Of a stretch of 64,000 nt of DNA, positions 43,018 to 52,265 are shown one piece after another. The DNA is from Thermoactinomyces vulgaris (lineage in GTDB: Bacteria > Bacillota > Bacilli > Thermoactinomycetales > Thermoactinomycetaceae): positions 372,001-436,000 of the forward strand of contig NZ_REFP01000009.1 of NCBI RefSeq assembly GCF_003688725.1, read 5' to 3'. Each line of letters opens with the position of its first letter. Position 1 is the first letter of the stretch. A program made the translations under genes and the position numbers. The notes below the pieces were generated by a model that saw nothing but the letters and a program-made list of their open reading frames with translations, did not search any database and was not told the origin of the DNA.

Positions 43018-44319
43018 ATGTTTCAATTGGAAAAACACGGATCTTCCGTTAAAAAAGAAATCATTGCAGGAATGACCACCTTTTTCACCATGTCTTATAT
43101 TATGGTGGTGAACCCGATTATTTTGGCGGATGCCGGGGTTCCCTTTTCGTTGAGTTTCTTTGCCACCATCATTGCGACGGTGGTTGGAACGCTGGTCATG
43201 GGATTGTTCGCAAATTACCCGATTGCCATTGCTCCGGCGATGGGTTTAAATGCATATTTTGCCTATTCCGTGGTGAAAGCCCATCAAGGATTGGGATATG
43301 AAGAAGCGTTCGCGGCGGTCTTTGTCGCGGGGATTCTCTTTGTTCTGATTTCGTTGACGCCGCTTCGGACCAAGCTGATTGAAGTGATCCCTTCCAATTT
43401 GAAAAGCGCGATCACCGCAGGCATTGGATTGTTTATTGCTTTCATCGGTTTGCGAATGTCGGGATTGATTCAAGACCATCCCTCCAATTTGGTGGCGCTT
43501 GGCAATCTTCATTCTGCTTCGGCGCTGCTTACGCTGGCCGGATTGGCGATCACACTGGCTTGTATGGCCTTGAATCTTAATGGCGCTTTATTTATCGGGA
43601 TGATCGGGACGGGAATCATTGCTTATTTGACGGGACAGCTTTCTTTTGACAGCGGCATTGTGTCGGCTCCCGAGATTCCAAACCGGCTCGTGGTGGACAA
43701 TCCGGTTCATGCGTTTCAAATCGTGTTTGATTACGGTTTGTATGCAGTGGTCTTTTCCTTTTTGCTGGTCACTTTGTTTGACACCACCGGCACTGTCTTG
43801 GGGGTTGCCAAACAAGCCGGATTGATGAAGGAGGGAGTGCTTCCCCGGGGGGAAAGGACCCTGCTGGCCGATTCGGTCGCAACCTTGACGGGCTCCGTTT
43901 TTGGAACCAGTCCGACTTCGGCCTATATTGAATCGTCTTCCGGTGTGGCTTCTGGCGGGAGAACCGGGTTGACAGCCGTGGTGGTGGCCGTGTTGTTTGC
44001 CCTTTCCGCCTTTTTCAGCCCGTTGGTTCAATCCGTGTCTGGGATTGCGGCCATCACGGCCCCGGCTTTGATTGTGGTCGGCGCCCTGATGATGAGCCAT
44101 GTCAGCCATATCCAATGGAACGAGATCGATGAGGCATTCCCGGCATTTATGGTGATTTTGAGCATGCCGCTGACGTCAAGCATCGCCACGGGAATTGCGC
44201 TGGGCTTTCTCACCTATCCGCTGATGAAAATCTTCCGCGGCAAGTGGAGAGAAGTTCACTGGCTGGTGTATCTCTTTGCTGTCCTGTTCTTTTTCCAACT
44301 GGTTTATCTGCCCCATTGA
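43018..44319 (+). CDS. AzgA-type NCS2 purine permease (hypoxanthine/guanine/adenine)
   Basis: 433 residues, about 12 hydrophobic segments. AzgA/PbuG-family signatures: EIIAGMTTFFTMSYIMVVNP, APAMGLNAYFAYSV and GSVFGTSPTSAYIESSSGVA. Imports purine bases by proton symport. ATG 43018 has GGGGGAG seven bases upstream. No purine riboswitch fold was found before it; the leader carries a PurR-like palindrome instead. PbuG and PbuO types cannot be told apart from sequence alone. Confidence 0.9.
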   Translation: MFQLEKHGSSVKKEIIAGMTTFFTMSYIMVVNPIILADAGVPFSLSFFATIIATVVGTLVMGLFANYPIAIAPAMGLNAYFAYSVVKAHQGLGYEEAFAAVFVAGILFVLISLTPLRTKLIEVIPSNLKSAITAGIGLFIAFIGLRMSGLIQDHPSNLVALGNLHSASALLTLAGLAITLACMALNLNGALFIGMIGTGIIAYLTGQLSFDSGIVSAPEIPNRLVVDNPVHAFQIVFDYGLYAVVFSFLLVTLFDTTGTVLGVAKQAGLMKEGVLPRGERTLLADSVATLTGSVFGTSPTSAYIESSSGVASGGRTGLTAVVVAVLFALSAFFSPLVQSVSGIAAITAPALIVVGALMMSHVSHIQWNEIDEAFPAFMVILSMPLTSSIATGIALGFLTYPLMKIFRGKWREVHWLVYLFAVLFFFQLVYLPH

Positions 44320-44332
44320 CCCGGACATTGAC

Positions 44333-44363
44333 AGGCTTGTGGGAATTTCCCGCAAGCCTTTTT
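44333..44363 (+). terminator. Terminator of the purine permease gene
   Basis: AGGCTTGTGGGAA / TTCCCGCAAGCCT stem followed by TTTTTC. Confidence 0.92.
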
Positions 44364-44487
44364 CTATAACGAAATATTCACTTTGAAGTGGGCAGGGGTG
44401 TTGGGTAAACTAGTAACTAGGTGTTTGTTCCAACGGAATAAGGAAAAATGACGGCAATTTTTTTGAAAGTCCAAAGGAGCTGGCTCT

Positions 44488-45372
44488 ATGAAACGGGCAC
44501 GACTGATATATAATCCCACAGCCGGAAGGGAAATGATAGCCAGGAAGTTGCCGCAGTTGATCGCGGTATTGGAACAGGCCGGATATGAAACCTCCTGCCA
44601 TGCCACCACGGGACGGGGTTATGCCACCCGGGAAGCCCGCATTGCCGCAAAACGGGGAGAGGACGTGGTGATTGCCGCCGGCGGGGACGGGACGATTCAT
44701 GAAGTGGTCAACGGGTTGGCGGAGTTTCCAAACCCTCCCGCACTCGGCATTTTGCCCGGAGGAACCACAAATGATCTGGCCCGGGCTTTAAAACTTCCCC
44801 GGGATTTGGAAGAAGCTTGCAAAGTAATTGCCAAAGGAAACACCGTCGATGTGGATGTCGGTGTGTTTGGAGATAAATATTTCATCAATGTGGCGGCAGC
44901 CGGCCGGTTGACGGAAGTCACCTATGAGGCGCCCAGCCGTTTAAAGTCCATGGTGGGGCCGTTGGCTTATTACGCCAAAGCGATTGAAAAGCTGGGGAGC
45001 CTTCATCATCCTTTCCCGGTCGAGCTTCAAACGCCCCGTGGGAAATGGAAGTCGGAAATCTGGCTGATCATCATTGCCAACAGCGTCTCTGTCGGGGGAT
45101 TTGAACGGCTCGCTCCCGAAGCCAGTCTGAATGACGGTTTGTTTGATGTGCTCATCATTCCCAAAGCCAATATCCCCGACTTGTTGCACTTGGCTGCCCT
45201 GGCCCGTAAAGGGGAACATATCCGGGATTCGAGAATCATTTATTTCCAAACGGATGAGCTCGAGATCAACACCCCGATTTCCCTGAAATTAAATTTGGAC
45301 GGGGAGTGGGGAGGGGAGCTTTCCGGTAAGGTGAAAATGCTGCCGCGCCACTTGCAGATCTTTTGTCCATAG
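44488..45372 (+). CDS. dagK: Diacylglycerol kinase (lipid kinase)
   Basis: 294 residues; phosphorylates diacylglycerol to phosphatidate, recycling lipid from teichoic-acid synthesis. Nucleotide site GGDGT at 65-69, lipid-kinase motif GILPGGTTNDLARAL, and the late NDGLFDVLI region with the catalytic-site Asp. AAAGGAGC precedes the ATG. In Bacillales dagK is often followed by rlmCD, as here. Confidence 0.95.
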   Translation: MKRARLIYNPTAGREMIARKLPQLIAVLEQAGYETSCHATTGRGYATREARIAAKRGEDVVIAAGGDGTIHEVVNGLAEFPNPPALGILPGGTTNDLARALKLPRDLEEACKVIAKGNTVDVDVGVFGDKYFINVAAAGRLTEVTYEAPSRLKSMVGPLAYYAKAIEKLGSLHHPFPVELQTPRGKWKSEIWLIIIANSVSVGGFERLAPEASLNDGLFDVLIIPKANIPDLLHLAALARKGEHIRDSRIIYFQTDELEINTPISLKLNLDGEWGGELSGKVKMLPRHLQIFCP

Positions 45373-45422
45373 TCGCCGTTCATCCGGGTTGATGAACGTT
45401 TTTTTATGAAGGAGTTGTTCGG

Positions 45423-46796
45423 ATGAAGAAAGCAAATCCGCCGGTAAAAACAGGCGATGTGATTGAAATGGAAATCACCGGCTTGTCCCATGACGGAGCC
45501 GGTGTCGGGAAATACCAGGGATTCACCATCTTTGTTCCGCAAACGGTTCCGGATGAGAAAGTCCGCGTCCGCGTTCAAGTGGTGAAAAAAACATACGGGA
45601 AGGGCGAGGCGATCCAAGTGTTGAAAAGCCATCCCCGCCGGACGGAGCCCCCTTGCCCGATTTACCATGAATGCGGGGGATGCCAGATCCAACATTTGCA
45701 ATATCCTGCCCAACTGGAGTATAAACGGCAACAGGTGGCGGATCATTTTGAGCGGATCGGCGGCATGCAGGTGCCGGTTCTCCCCGTGTTGGGCATGGAA
45801 GACCCATGGCGGTACCGCAATAAAGCCCAGGTTCCTTTGGGATGGGAGGACGGGAAAGTGAAAGCCGGTTTTTATGCGGCCGGATCGCACCGGATCGTGG
45901 ATATGGAGGCCTGCCTCATCCAGCATGAAGCCAATGATCAAGCTGTCCGGAAAGTCAAAGAACTGGCCCGGGAACTGAAAACCCCCGTTTATGACGAAAC
46001 CAAACACCAGGGATGCTTGCGGCATGTGATGGTTCGCACCGGTTTTCACACCGGGGAAATGATGATTGTGCTGGTGACGAACGGCAAAAAACTGCCGCAT
46101 CGTGACAAATGGGTGGAGGCGTTGCGAAAAGAGTTTCCCGCGCTCAAGTCATTGATCCAAAACATCAATTCCAAACGGACCAATGTGGTCTTGGGTCCGG
46201 AAAATGAAGTGTTGTGGGGCCGGGATTTCATTTACGACCGGATCGGGGAAGTGACCTTTGCCATTTCGCCGCATTCCTTTTTCCAGGTCAATCCCGTGCA
46301 GACCCAAGTGCTGTATGATCAAGTGGCCCGGTATGCCGGCCTGACCGGCCATGAAGTCGTGATCGATGCTTATTGCGGAATCGGAACCATTGCCTTGTAC
46401 CTGGCGCAAAACGCCAAGCGGGTGTACGGGGTGGAGATTGTCCCCGCCGCTGTCCGGGATGCAAAAAGAAATGCGAAAATTAACGGCATGGATCATGTCA
46501 CGTTTGAAACGGGAGCCGCGGAAGAAGTGTTGCCCCGATGGTACAAAGAAGGGATCCGCCCGGATGTCGTGGTGGTCGATCCGCCGCGAAAAGGCTGTGA
46601 CCGGGTGCTGCTCGATACCCTCGTTTCCATGCAGCCTGAGCGGCTCGTCTATGTTTCCTGCAATTCATCCACGTTGGCCCGTGATGCAAAATACCTCGCA
46701 GAATGCGGGTACCGGGTGCAGGAAGTGCAACCGGTGGACATGTTTCCGCAGACCGGGCACATAGAAAATGTTGCAATGTTGAAATTAGAAAATTAA
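45423..46796 (+). CDS. rlmD: 23S rRNA (uracil-C5)-methyltransferase RlmD/RlmCD
   Basis: 457 residues. TRAM domain at 8-65, then the 4Fe-4S ligands Cys78, Cys84, Cys87 (CPIYHECGGC) and Cys164; the methyltransferase domain has DAYCGIGTIALYLA, VVDPPRKGCD and the catalytic Cys in YVSCNSSTLARD. In B. subtilis the homologue modifies both U747 and U1939 (RlmCD). GAAGGAG precedes the ATG. Last core gene before the accessory zone. Confidence 0.94.
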   Translation: MKKANPPVKTGDVIEMEITGLSHDGAGVGKYQGFTIFVPQTVPDEKVRVRVQVVKKTYGKGEAIQVLKSHPRRTEPPCPIYHECGGCQIQHLQYPAQLEYKRQQVADHFERIGGMQVPVLPVLGMEDPWRYRNKAQVPLGWEDGKVKAGFYAAGSHRIVDMEACLIQHEANDQAVRKVKELARELKTPVYDETKHQGCLRHVMVRTGFHTGEMMIVLVTNGKKLPHRDKWVEALRKEFPALKSLIQNINSKRTNVVLGPENEVLWGRDFIYDRIGEVTFAISPHSFFQVNPVQTQVLYDQVARYAGLTGHEVVIDAYCGIGTIALYLAQNAKRVYGVEIVPAAVRDAKRNAKINGMDHVTFETGAAEEVLPRWYKEGIRPDVVVVDPPRKGCDRVLLDTLVSMQPERLVYVSCNSSTLARDAKYLAECGYRVQEVQPVDMFPQTGHIENVAMLKLEN

Positions 46797-46813
46797 CCAG
46801 AATAAAAAGATGT

Positions 46814-46860
46814 GAAGAAATAGGCCTTAACCTGTCCTTGGGGGGGGTCTATTTCTTTTA
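46814..46860 (+). terminator. Probable terminator of rlmD
   Basis: GAAGAAATAG / CTATTTCTT arms with an extended GC-rich interior that includes eight G residues, ending in TTTTAATAT. Confidence 0.65.
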
Positions 46861-47217
46861 ATATAGTGTCATTAGAGCAATAATTTCATTGACTCAAGCC
46901 GTAAATATCTTTTTATATTTGATAATTTGCCATATACCCATTACAAATTACAATAACTGTGCCTCCAGAAGGAGTCGAAACGGTCTGACTTTGTTCAGGG
47001 AGTTTCTGCTTTTGGCAGCGACTCAAAAAAATACATTCGTATTTTTCTGCGGTGTCATGCTCCGTAGCATATTCAAAGTCCTGCGGGAACAACACGATCC
47101 TAAAGACCTGAGCAAACGCGCTTGCGCGTTAACCTATACCCTTTGACAAAGGGTCGATATTTATATTAAAATTAAGAATATAAAGTTTATTTATTATATA
47201 TTTTTTAAGGGAATAAA
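46861..47217. other. Non-coding or decayed segment at the start of the accessory zone
   Basis: About 360 bases without a supportable gene. It contains imperfect palindromes: GAGTCG/CGACTC enclosing 46974-47028, AACGCGC-TT-GCGCGTT (47115-47130) and CCCTTTG/AAAGGG (47140-47154). A 60-codon minus-strand frame (46913-47095) has no ribosome site. The segment looks like remnants of inserted DNA between a core gene and an AT-rich acquired gene. Confidence 0.4.
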
Positions 47218-47439
47218 ATGAATTCATATGTTAAGTTTTCAAATATAAACGGAAATAAATTAGTACAGTTGAAAACAGGAAAGAGCAAGAATGGCATTTA
47301 TAATATCCAGTATATTAACAACTACCACAGATTACATTGAGGTCTGAAAAATGCAGTCAAATTCCAAGAGGCCAGCAATTCGTTCGTCTCATGGATTCAG
47401 ATAAATAAGAATTTATTGAATGATATTGAAAGGAGATAA
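47218..47439 (+). pseudogene. Possible transposase C-terminal remnant
   Basis: ATG 47218 after TTAAGGGAAT opens 40 codons to TGA, and the same frame continues 32 codons to TAA at 47439. The segment KSKNGIYNIQYINNYHRLH resembles the GxYHIQxVNxYHSRLK block near the C-terminus of IS1595-like transposases, as I remember that family; the downstream part fits poorly. If right, this is a decayed 3' end of an insertion sequence. Low certainty. Confidence 0.28.
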
Positions 47440-47441
47440 TT

Positions 47442-48326
47442 ATGGGAAATTCATTTCAGCGGGAAGATGTTGACTTTTATTCCAAGGGAACAAGATGCAG
47501 TGCATGGTTGTATTTACCAGCAAGCGATAAAAAATGCCCCATAATTGTAATGGCTCACGGATTGGGTGGAACTCGTGAAATGCGTTTATATGAATACGCT
47601 GAAAGATTTGCAGAAGCAGGATACGCTTGCTTTTTATTTGACTATCGTAACTTTGGGGCAAGTGACGGCAATAAAAGACAACTGATAAATGTAAAAATGC
47701 AGCTCGAAGATTGGAATAATGCCATCGAATATGTCAAAAAAGACAATCGCATTGACGGAGAGAATCTTTTGCTCTTTGGCACTTCATTCAGCGGTGGGCA
47801 TGTAATATGGCTGTCGGCACACAGAAATGATATTAAAGCAACAGTAGCACAATGTCCATATACGGATACCATGGCCACAGTAAAAATGGTATCCCTGCCT
47901 TATATCCTGAAAAAAGTACCTTTTGTTATTGCTGACTTATTATCCTGTATAAGAGGATATCATCCCGTCATGCTGAAACTCTCCACATACAAGGGAGAAA
48001 ATGCGTTTATGGAAGCCGATGAGGAAACCACAAAGAGATTTATTGGAGATGCAGAATTTAGAAATGAAGCACCAGCAAGAACATTACTTGAATTTGTCAA
48101 GTATTCTCCCGGCAAATATTTCAGTAAAATCAACAATCCGATTTATGTTGCGGTTTGTTCAAAAGATTCATTGGCTCCTGCAGAAAAAACCATACAACTT
48201 GCAGGAAACACGAAATACTCAACTTGTAAACAGTATGATTGCGGACACTTTGATATTTATTTAAATCCGTATTTTGAAGAAGCTATCAATGATTATATCA
48301 ACTTTTATAATGAGATATTATTGTAA
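47442..48326 (+). CDS. Alpha/beta hydrolase, dienelactone-hydrolase-like
   Basis: 294 residues. Oxyanion region VMAHGLGG, nucleophile Ser115 in GTSFSGGH, acid in CSKDSLAP and His in CGHFDIYL give a full catalytic triad; similar to uncharacterised peptidase S9/DLH-like hydrolases. AAAGGAGATAAT precedes the ATG. Base use is clearly more AT-rich than in neighbouring core genes, which with the flanking remnants suggests acquisition by transfer. Substrate unknown. Confidence 0.82.
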   Translation: MGNSFQREDVDFYSKGTRCSAWLYLPASDKKCPIIVMAHGLGGTREMRLYEYAERFAEAGYACFLFDYRNFGASDGNKRQLINVKMQLEDWNNAIEYVKKDNRIDGENLLLFGTSFSGGHVIWLSAHRNDIKATVAQCPYTDTMATVKMVSLPYILKKVPFVIADLLSCIRGYHPVMLKLSTYKGENAFMEADEETTKRFIGDAEFRNEAPARTLLEFVKYSPGKYFSKINNPIYVAVCSKDSLAPAEKTIQLAGNTKYSTCKQYDCGHFDIYLNPYFEEAINDYINFYNEILL

Positions 48327-48899
48327 AACAAGACAGATCTGATTTTCGTATATGTCAGAACTAAGTTAAATGCACAAATCCCGGTTTGTAGAGGAAATAA
48401 CGTCTCCTTTACAATTACACAAAAGATCAACCATATTTAGTAACAGAGCCTTTTTATTTTACATACTTTTCAAATCTCCATTGAGCTAAGGTATCATAAA
48501 TTTCTTTTGTTTCTTTTATTGGTTCACCTCCACAATCGGATCCGTAACATAAAAGGTATTGAAAAGAAGTGATAATGCACCACTTCATCTCATTTTTTAT
48601 AATTTGTCTGCCGTCAACACTCGAGATACGTGGAGTGCGTGGCATGGATGAAAAAAGATTGACAGAAAGACATTGGATCCGGATTTGATATAAAAGCACT
48701 GATCATTTCCGGATCTTTTTCAGTATCAATCCGGAGGAAATTTACAGGGAATGGATATGTGGAGCTAAAAAGAGTGGCTACAGGGATGGAGTTCGTCGAA
48801 GTCATCTTTCCTTTTGCGAATAAACGTTTCTGTTCTTCGCCCCGTTCTGAAAGAAGGGGTGGACAAGAAAACGGAATTCTTGCCCTTAAGTGGGAGGCG
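48327..48899. other. Intergenic region without a supported gene
   Basis: About 570 bases. On the minus strand a perfect-looking ribosome site GGAGGTGAACC near 48520 is followed by ATA instead of ATG and a frame ending LAQWRFEKYVK at 48454, which may be the tail of a lost gene. Nothing else can be supported. Confidence 0.4.
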
Positions 48900-49499
48900 T
48901 CAAGCAAGATAAACCGGAAGCAATATTTCGTCCACCAGCCGTTCCAACCGTTTAGTGTCAATCGCATCCTTACGCAGAATATTTTCAATCCGGATCAGGT
49001 CAAAAGGCAAGGTCAGTGTCTCGTCGCTGACCTTTTTTATTTTTTCCCCCCGGTTTTTGGCGAACTCGAGCAGTTTCCGCATGACCTGGATGTTCTTATT
49101 GGTTGCGTTGATTTCAAGTTCAGCTGCGATTTCTTTGTTTTGCCCCATTTCAAATAAAATCGCATTCATGATTTCACGCTCACACCGGTCATAAATGCTT
49201 TGGTAAAGGGTGAGCAACTGCAACAAGTCCCCGCGCAAACTTCCGGTATCCTCAATTTTATCAATCAAAGCCCCGTCGAGTGCGTCGATTGCTTTATATG
49301 CCGCGATGTCACGGATCAATTCCAAGGGAGTTTTCCAACGGCGGTACAAGACCGAACGGCTGGTTTTGGCGGCCTGCGCGATTTGTTGAAAGGTCAGGTT
49401 GTTGTAGCCGACCTTTTTGATTAACTGAATCGTGGCTTCATAAATGCTTTCGGTCAGCGTGTCTCCTCTTCTGCGCGTATTCTTGTTTGGATCTTTCAT
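48900..49499 (-). CDS. TetR/AcrR-family repressor
   Basis: 199 residues. The N-terminal DNA-binding domain is clear (EATIQLIKKVGYNNLTFQQI, AAKTSRSVLYRRWKTPLELI); the C-terminal helical domain is unlike standard TetR_C and would bind a drug or other ligand. GAAGGTGAAG precedes the ATG. It is divergent from the MFS exporter gene, the usual repressor-efflux arrangement, and probably controls it. Confidence 0.88.
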   Translation of the reverse strand: MKDPNKNTRRRGDTLTESIYEATIQLIKKVGYNNLTFQQIAQAAKTSRSVLYRRWKTPLELIRDIAAYKAIDALDGALIDKIEDTGSLRGDLLQLLTLYQSIYDRCEREIMNAILFEMGQNKEIAAELEINATNKNIQVMRKLLEFAKNRGEKIKKVSDETLTLPFDLIRIENILRKDAIDTKRLERLVDEILLPVYLA

Positions 49500-49586
49500 T
49501 TCTTCACCTTCTTTCGGGAAACCTTAATCCCGGACCAAATTTTTCTAAAACATTATACCATATTGTTTTTGGAAATAAGGTACATA

Positions 49587-49615
49587 TTGAATCTTATGGC
49601 GGCAGTGTGTATACT
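49587..49615 (+). promoter_or_regulatory. Promoter of the MFS exporter gene
   Basis: TTGAAT and TATACT separated by 17 bases. The sequence TGTGTAT occurs at the -10 and again about 23 bases downstream (TGTGTATCC), a direct repeat that could be bound by the divergent TetR protein. Confidence 0.7.
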
Positions 49616-49652
49616 GATTAAAGTACAATGTGTATCCTAATAAGGTGGTGAG

Positions 49653-51071
49653 ATGATGGAAAAAGATAAATTGCCCAAAGGATTGCTCAGCATTGCGTGG
49701 ATTTTGGTACTTGGCGCACTGCCGCCGATGTTGGACTCCACGATCGTGAATATTGCGGTGAATGATTTGGCAAAAGTGTTTTCAGCCTCCTTCGTGGTTA
49801 CGCAATGGGTTGTGACCGGATATGTTCTTGCGTTGGGGATGGCCGTCCCCTTCTCCGGATGGCTGATGCAAAAATATGACGGCAAGAAGGTGTATATGTA
49901 CGCATTGGGACTGTTTTTGATCAGCTCTCTCCTTTCCGGATTTGCTTGGAACATTGAGAGTCTGATTGCATTTCGTGTGTTGCAGGGGATCGCTTCCGGG
50001 ATCATCATTCCAACGCTGACGACCTTGGTTGCACAAGCTGCCGGCGGCGAAAACATCGGGCGTCTCATGTCTGTTGTCGGAATTCCGGTTGTTTTTGGCC
50101 CGATTGCCGGACCGGTGATCGGAGGGTTGATTTTGCAGCACTCCGAGTGGCAATGGTTGTTCTTTGTAAACCTTCCGGTCGGAGCCCTTGCACTCATCAT
50201 TGCGCAATGGAAGCTTCCAAAATTTGAGCCGGTGAATCGATCAGCAAAACTGGACTGGATCGGTATTTTGTTGTTGGCGATGTTATCGGGAATGTTTATC
50301 TATGGCATCACAGAGATCCGGGCGGAAAGCAAGCATGCAGCCACAGGCATTCTGGCTTTGGGAATCGCTTTTCTGTCACTGATTTCCTACCTGCTTTATG
50401 CATGGAAGCAAAAGAGCGAAGCATTGATCCCGCTGGATCTGTTTCAATCCAAAAATTTCAGTGCCGTGTTCTTTTCCCTGTTCCTGGCCGGGTTTGCCAC
50501 CAACGGACCCATGCTGCTTTTCCCGATGTTTTTTCAAAATGTACTTGGTCTGGACGTGATCACATCGGCGTTGTGGCTGATTCCCCAAGGCTTGGGGATG
50601 CTGGTGGCACGGCCGTTGATTGGAAACTTGACGGATAAGATCGGAGCCCGGTATGTTGTGCTGCCTTCGATTGCCATCACCATCATCGGGACGTTCCCGT
50701 TTATATTTTTTGATGTTGACTCGGCACAGTGGATCATCTGGATTGTACTGTTCATACGCGGAATCGGCGTTGGAGGGATCACAGTCCCTGTAATGAGCGA
50801 CGCTTATGTGGGATTGGAAAAGTCACAGATGCCGGCAGCCAGCGTGGCCACTCGCATTATCCAAAACGTCGGGGCAGCTTCCGGTTCTGCCATTTTGGCA
50901 ACCGTGGTGAGCCATGTCCTCGGGGGAGCTGCGGCAGCCAACTTGGCCGGAGCTTATCACTCCGGTTTTGTGACAAGCTTGATTTTCATGGGGATCAGCA
51001 TCCTGCCGGCATTGTTTTTGACTGACAAACTGAAAAACCGGATACAAGGACCTCAGGTGCAAAATCAATAA
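49653..51071 (+). CDS. MFS multidrug exporter, DHA2 (EmrB/QacA) family
   Basis: 472 residues with 14 predicted membrane segments. Family motifs: PMLDSTIVNIAVNDL in helix 1 and WVVTGYVLALGMAVPFSGWL in helix 2, followed by KYDGKKVYM. Proton-driven drug or metabolite export. AAGGTGGTGAG precedes ATG 49653 (a second ATG follows at once). Divergent from TetR. Confidence 0.9.
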   Translation: MMEKDKLPKGLLSIAWILVLGALPPMLDSTIVNIAVNDLAKVFSASFVVTQWVVTGYVLALGMAVPFSGWLMQKYDGKKVYMYALGLFLISSLLSGFAWNIESLIAFRVLQGIASGIIIPTLTTLVAQAAGGENIGRLMSVVGIPVVFGPIAGPVIGGLILQHSEWQWLFFVNLPVGALALIIAQWKLPKFEPVNRSAKLDWIGILLLAMLSGMFIYGITEIRAESKHAATGILALGIAFLSLISYLLYAWKQKSEALIPLDLFQSKNFSAVFFSLFLAGFATNGPMLLFPMFFQNVLGLDVITSALWLIPQGLGMLVARPLIGNLTDKIGARYVVLPSIAITIIGTFPFIFFDVDSAQWIIWIVLFIRGIGVGGITVPVMSDAYVGLEKSQMPAASVATRIIQNVGAASGSAILATVVSHVLGGAAAANLAGAYHSGFVTSLIFMGISILPALFLTDKLKNRIQGPQVQNQ

Positions 51072-51111
51072 GGAGATGAATTTGAAGCGAATTCAAGGAA
51101 GATCTTGTGAA

Positions 51112-51147
51112 GCCCGAGGTGGATTTGTCACTTCGGGCATTATTTTG
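51112..51147 (+). terminator. Terminator of the MFS gene
   Basis: GCCCGAGGTG / CACTTCGGGC stem with ATTTGT-type loop, followed by ATTATTTT. Confidence 0.75.
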
Positions 51148-51232
51148 GAAAAAGGCCGGCGGGGTGGGTTCCGGCATATTGAAACGCCTTCATGAATAGA
51201 ATGACCTGACATATTCATGAAGGAGGAAAGCC

Positions 51233-52039
51233 ATGGGTTACTATGTGAAGGCAAATCATATCAATATATATGTCGAAGATTTAAGGCCCGAATGCCAAAA
51301 GGTCATCTTGTTTTTGCACGGTTGGCCCGGCAATCATCATCTGTTTGAATACCAGTTCAACCGGCTTCCCAAATACGGGTATCGCTGTATCGGCATGGAT
51401 ATCCGGGGATTTGGCAAGTCTGACAAACCGTTTTCCGGCTATGATTACGATACGTTGGCCGATGATGTGAGAGGGGTGGTGGAGGCGCTCGGATTGCGTG
51501 ATTTTACATTGGTCGGGCATTCCACCGGCGGTGCCATTGCGGCCAGATATATGGGACGGCATCAGGGTTACGGGGTGTCGAAGCTGGTTTTGGTCGCAGC
51601 TGCTGCCCCCAGTTTGATCCGCCGAACCAATTTTCCATACGGGGTTGAGAAAGAAACCATATTGCAGATCATCAAGGACACTTACCGGGACCGTCCCCGG
51701 ATGCTTCGGGATTTCGGGGACCGTTTTTTTTACCAACATACATCGCAAGCATTTTCCGACTGGTTTTTCCAATTGGGGTTGGAGGCGGCGGGATGGGCCA
51801 CGGCTGCCATTGCAAAAACCTGGATCCGGGAAGTGTTGTTTACCGATTTGGAAGCGATCCGGGTGCCGGTTTTAATCATTCACGGCATTCATGACCAAGT
51901 GGTTCCTTTTGAACTGGGAGAAATCCAACAAAGGATGATCCGGAATGCCAGGTTGGTCCCGTTTCAATTTTCCGGTCACGGATCTTTTTATGATGAGAAA
52001 GATGAATTTAACCATCAATTGGCGCGATTTATCGGTTGA
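51233..52039 (+). CDS. Alpha/beta hydrolase
   Basis: 268 residues. LFLHGWPGNHH oxyanion loop, MDIRGFGKSDKP, nucleophile Ser97 in VGHSTGG, acid in GIHDQVVP and His in FSGHGSFYDE: a complete haloperoxidase/epoxide-hydrolase-like triad. Substrate not evident. GAAGGAGG lies upstream of the ATG. Single gene. Confidence 0.88.
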   Translation: MGYYVKANHINIYVEDLRPECQKVILFLHGWPGNHHLFEYQFNRLPKYGYRCIGMDIRGFGKSDKPFSGYDYDTLADDVRGVVEALGLRDFTLVGHSTGGAIAARYMGRHQGYGVSKLVLVAAAAPSLIRRTNFPYGVEKETILQIIKDTYRDRPRMLRDFGDRFFYQHTSQAFSDWFFQLGLEAAGWATAAIAKTWIREVLFTDLEAIRVPVLIIHGIHDQVVPFELGEIQQRMIRNARLVPFQFSGHGSFYDEKDEFNHQLARFIG

Positions 52040-52221
52040 GAAGAAAATTGAGGATCTGAGTAAGGTATGAAAACATTGTTGGTTTGGGATTGGCTGTCTC
52101 AATCGGTAAGCTTGCTGATTGGAGTGCGTTTCCAAGAAAAAGTGTGCCTCCGAAATGGAGGAGGCAAATTATGCGGGATGGGATTTACCGGAGATGGCGG
52201 ACATCCCAATGATCAGGAACA

Positions 52222-52265
52222 AAAAAAGTTGCTCTACTTTAATTCAGTAGAGCAACTTTTTTCAA
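52222..52265. terminator. Bidirectional terminator beside ahpF
   Basis: AAAAAAAGTTGCTCTACT / AGTAGAGCAACTTTTTT palindrome; ends the minus-strand ahpC-ahpF unit and any plus-strand transcript from the hydrolase. A second small hairpin (TGCCTCC/GGAGGCA) lies near 52150. Confidence 0.92.

Noticed and set aside
45240-46100. 286-codon minus-strand frame opposite dagK and rlmD
   Set aside because: Shadow of two genes with clear family motifs; spans their junction.
46913-47095. 60-codon minus-strand frame
   Set aside because: No ribosome site, no recognisable family, lies in palindromic debris.
48454-48699. 81-codon minus-strand frame
   Set aside because: Start unsupported; an internal ribosome site is followed by ATA, so at most a remnant of a lost gene.
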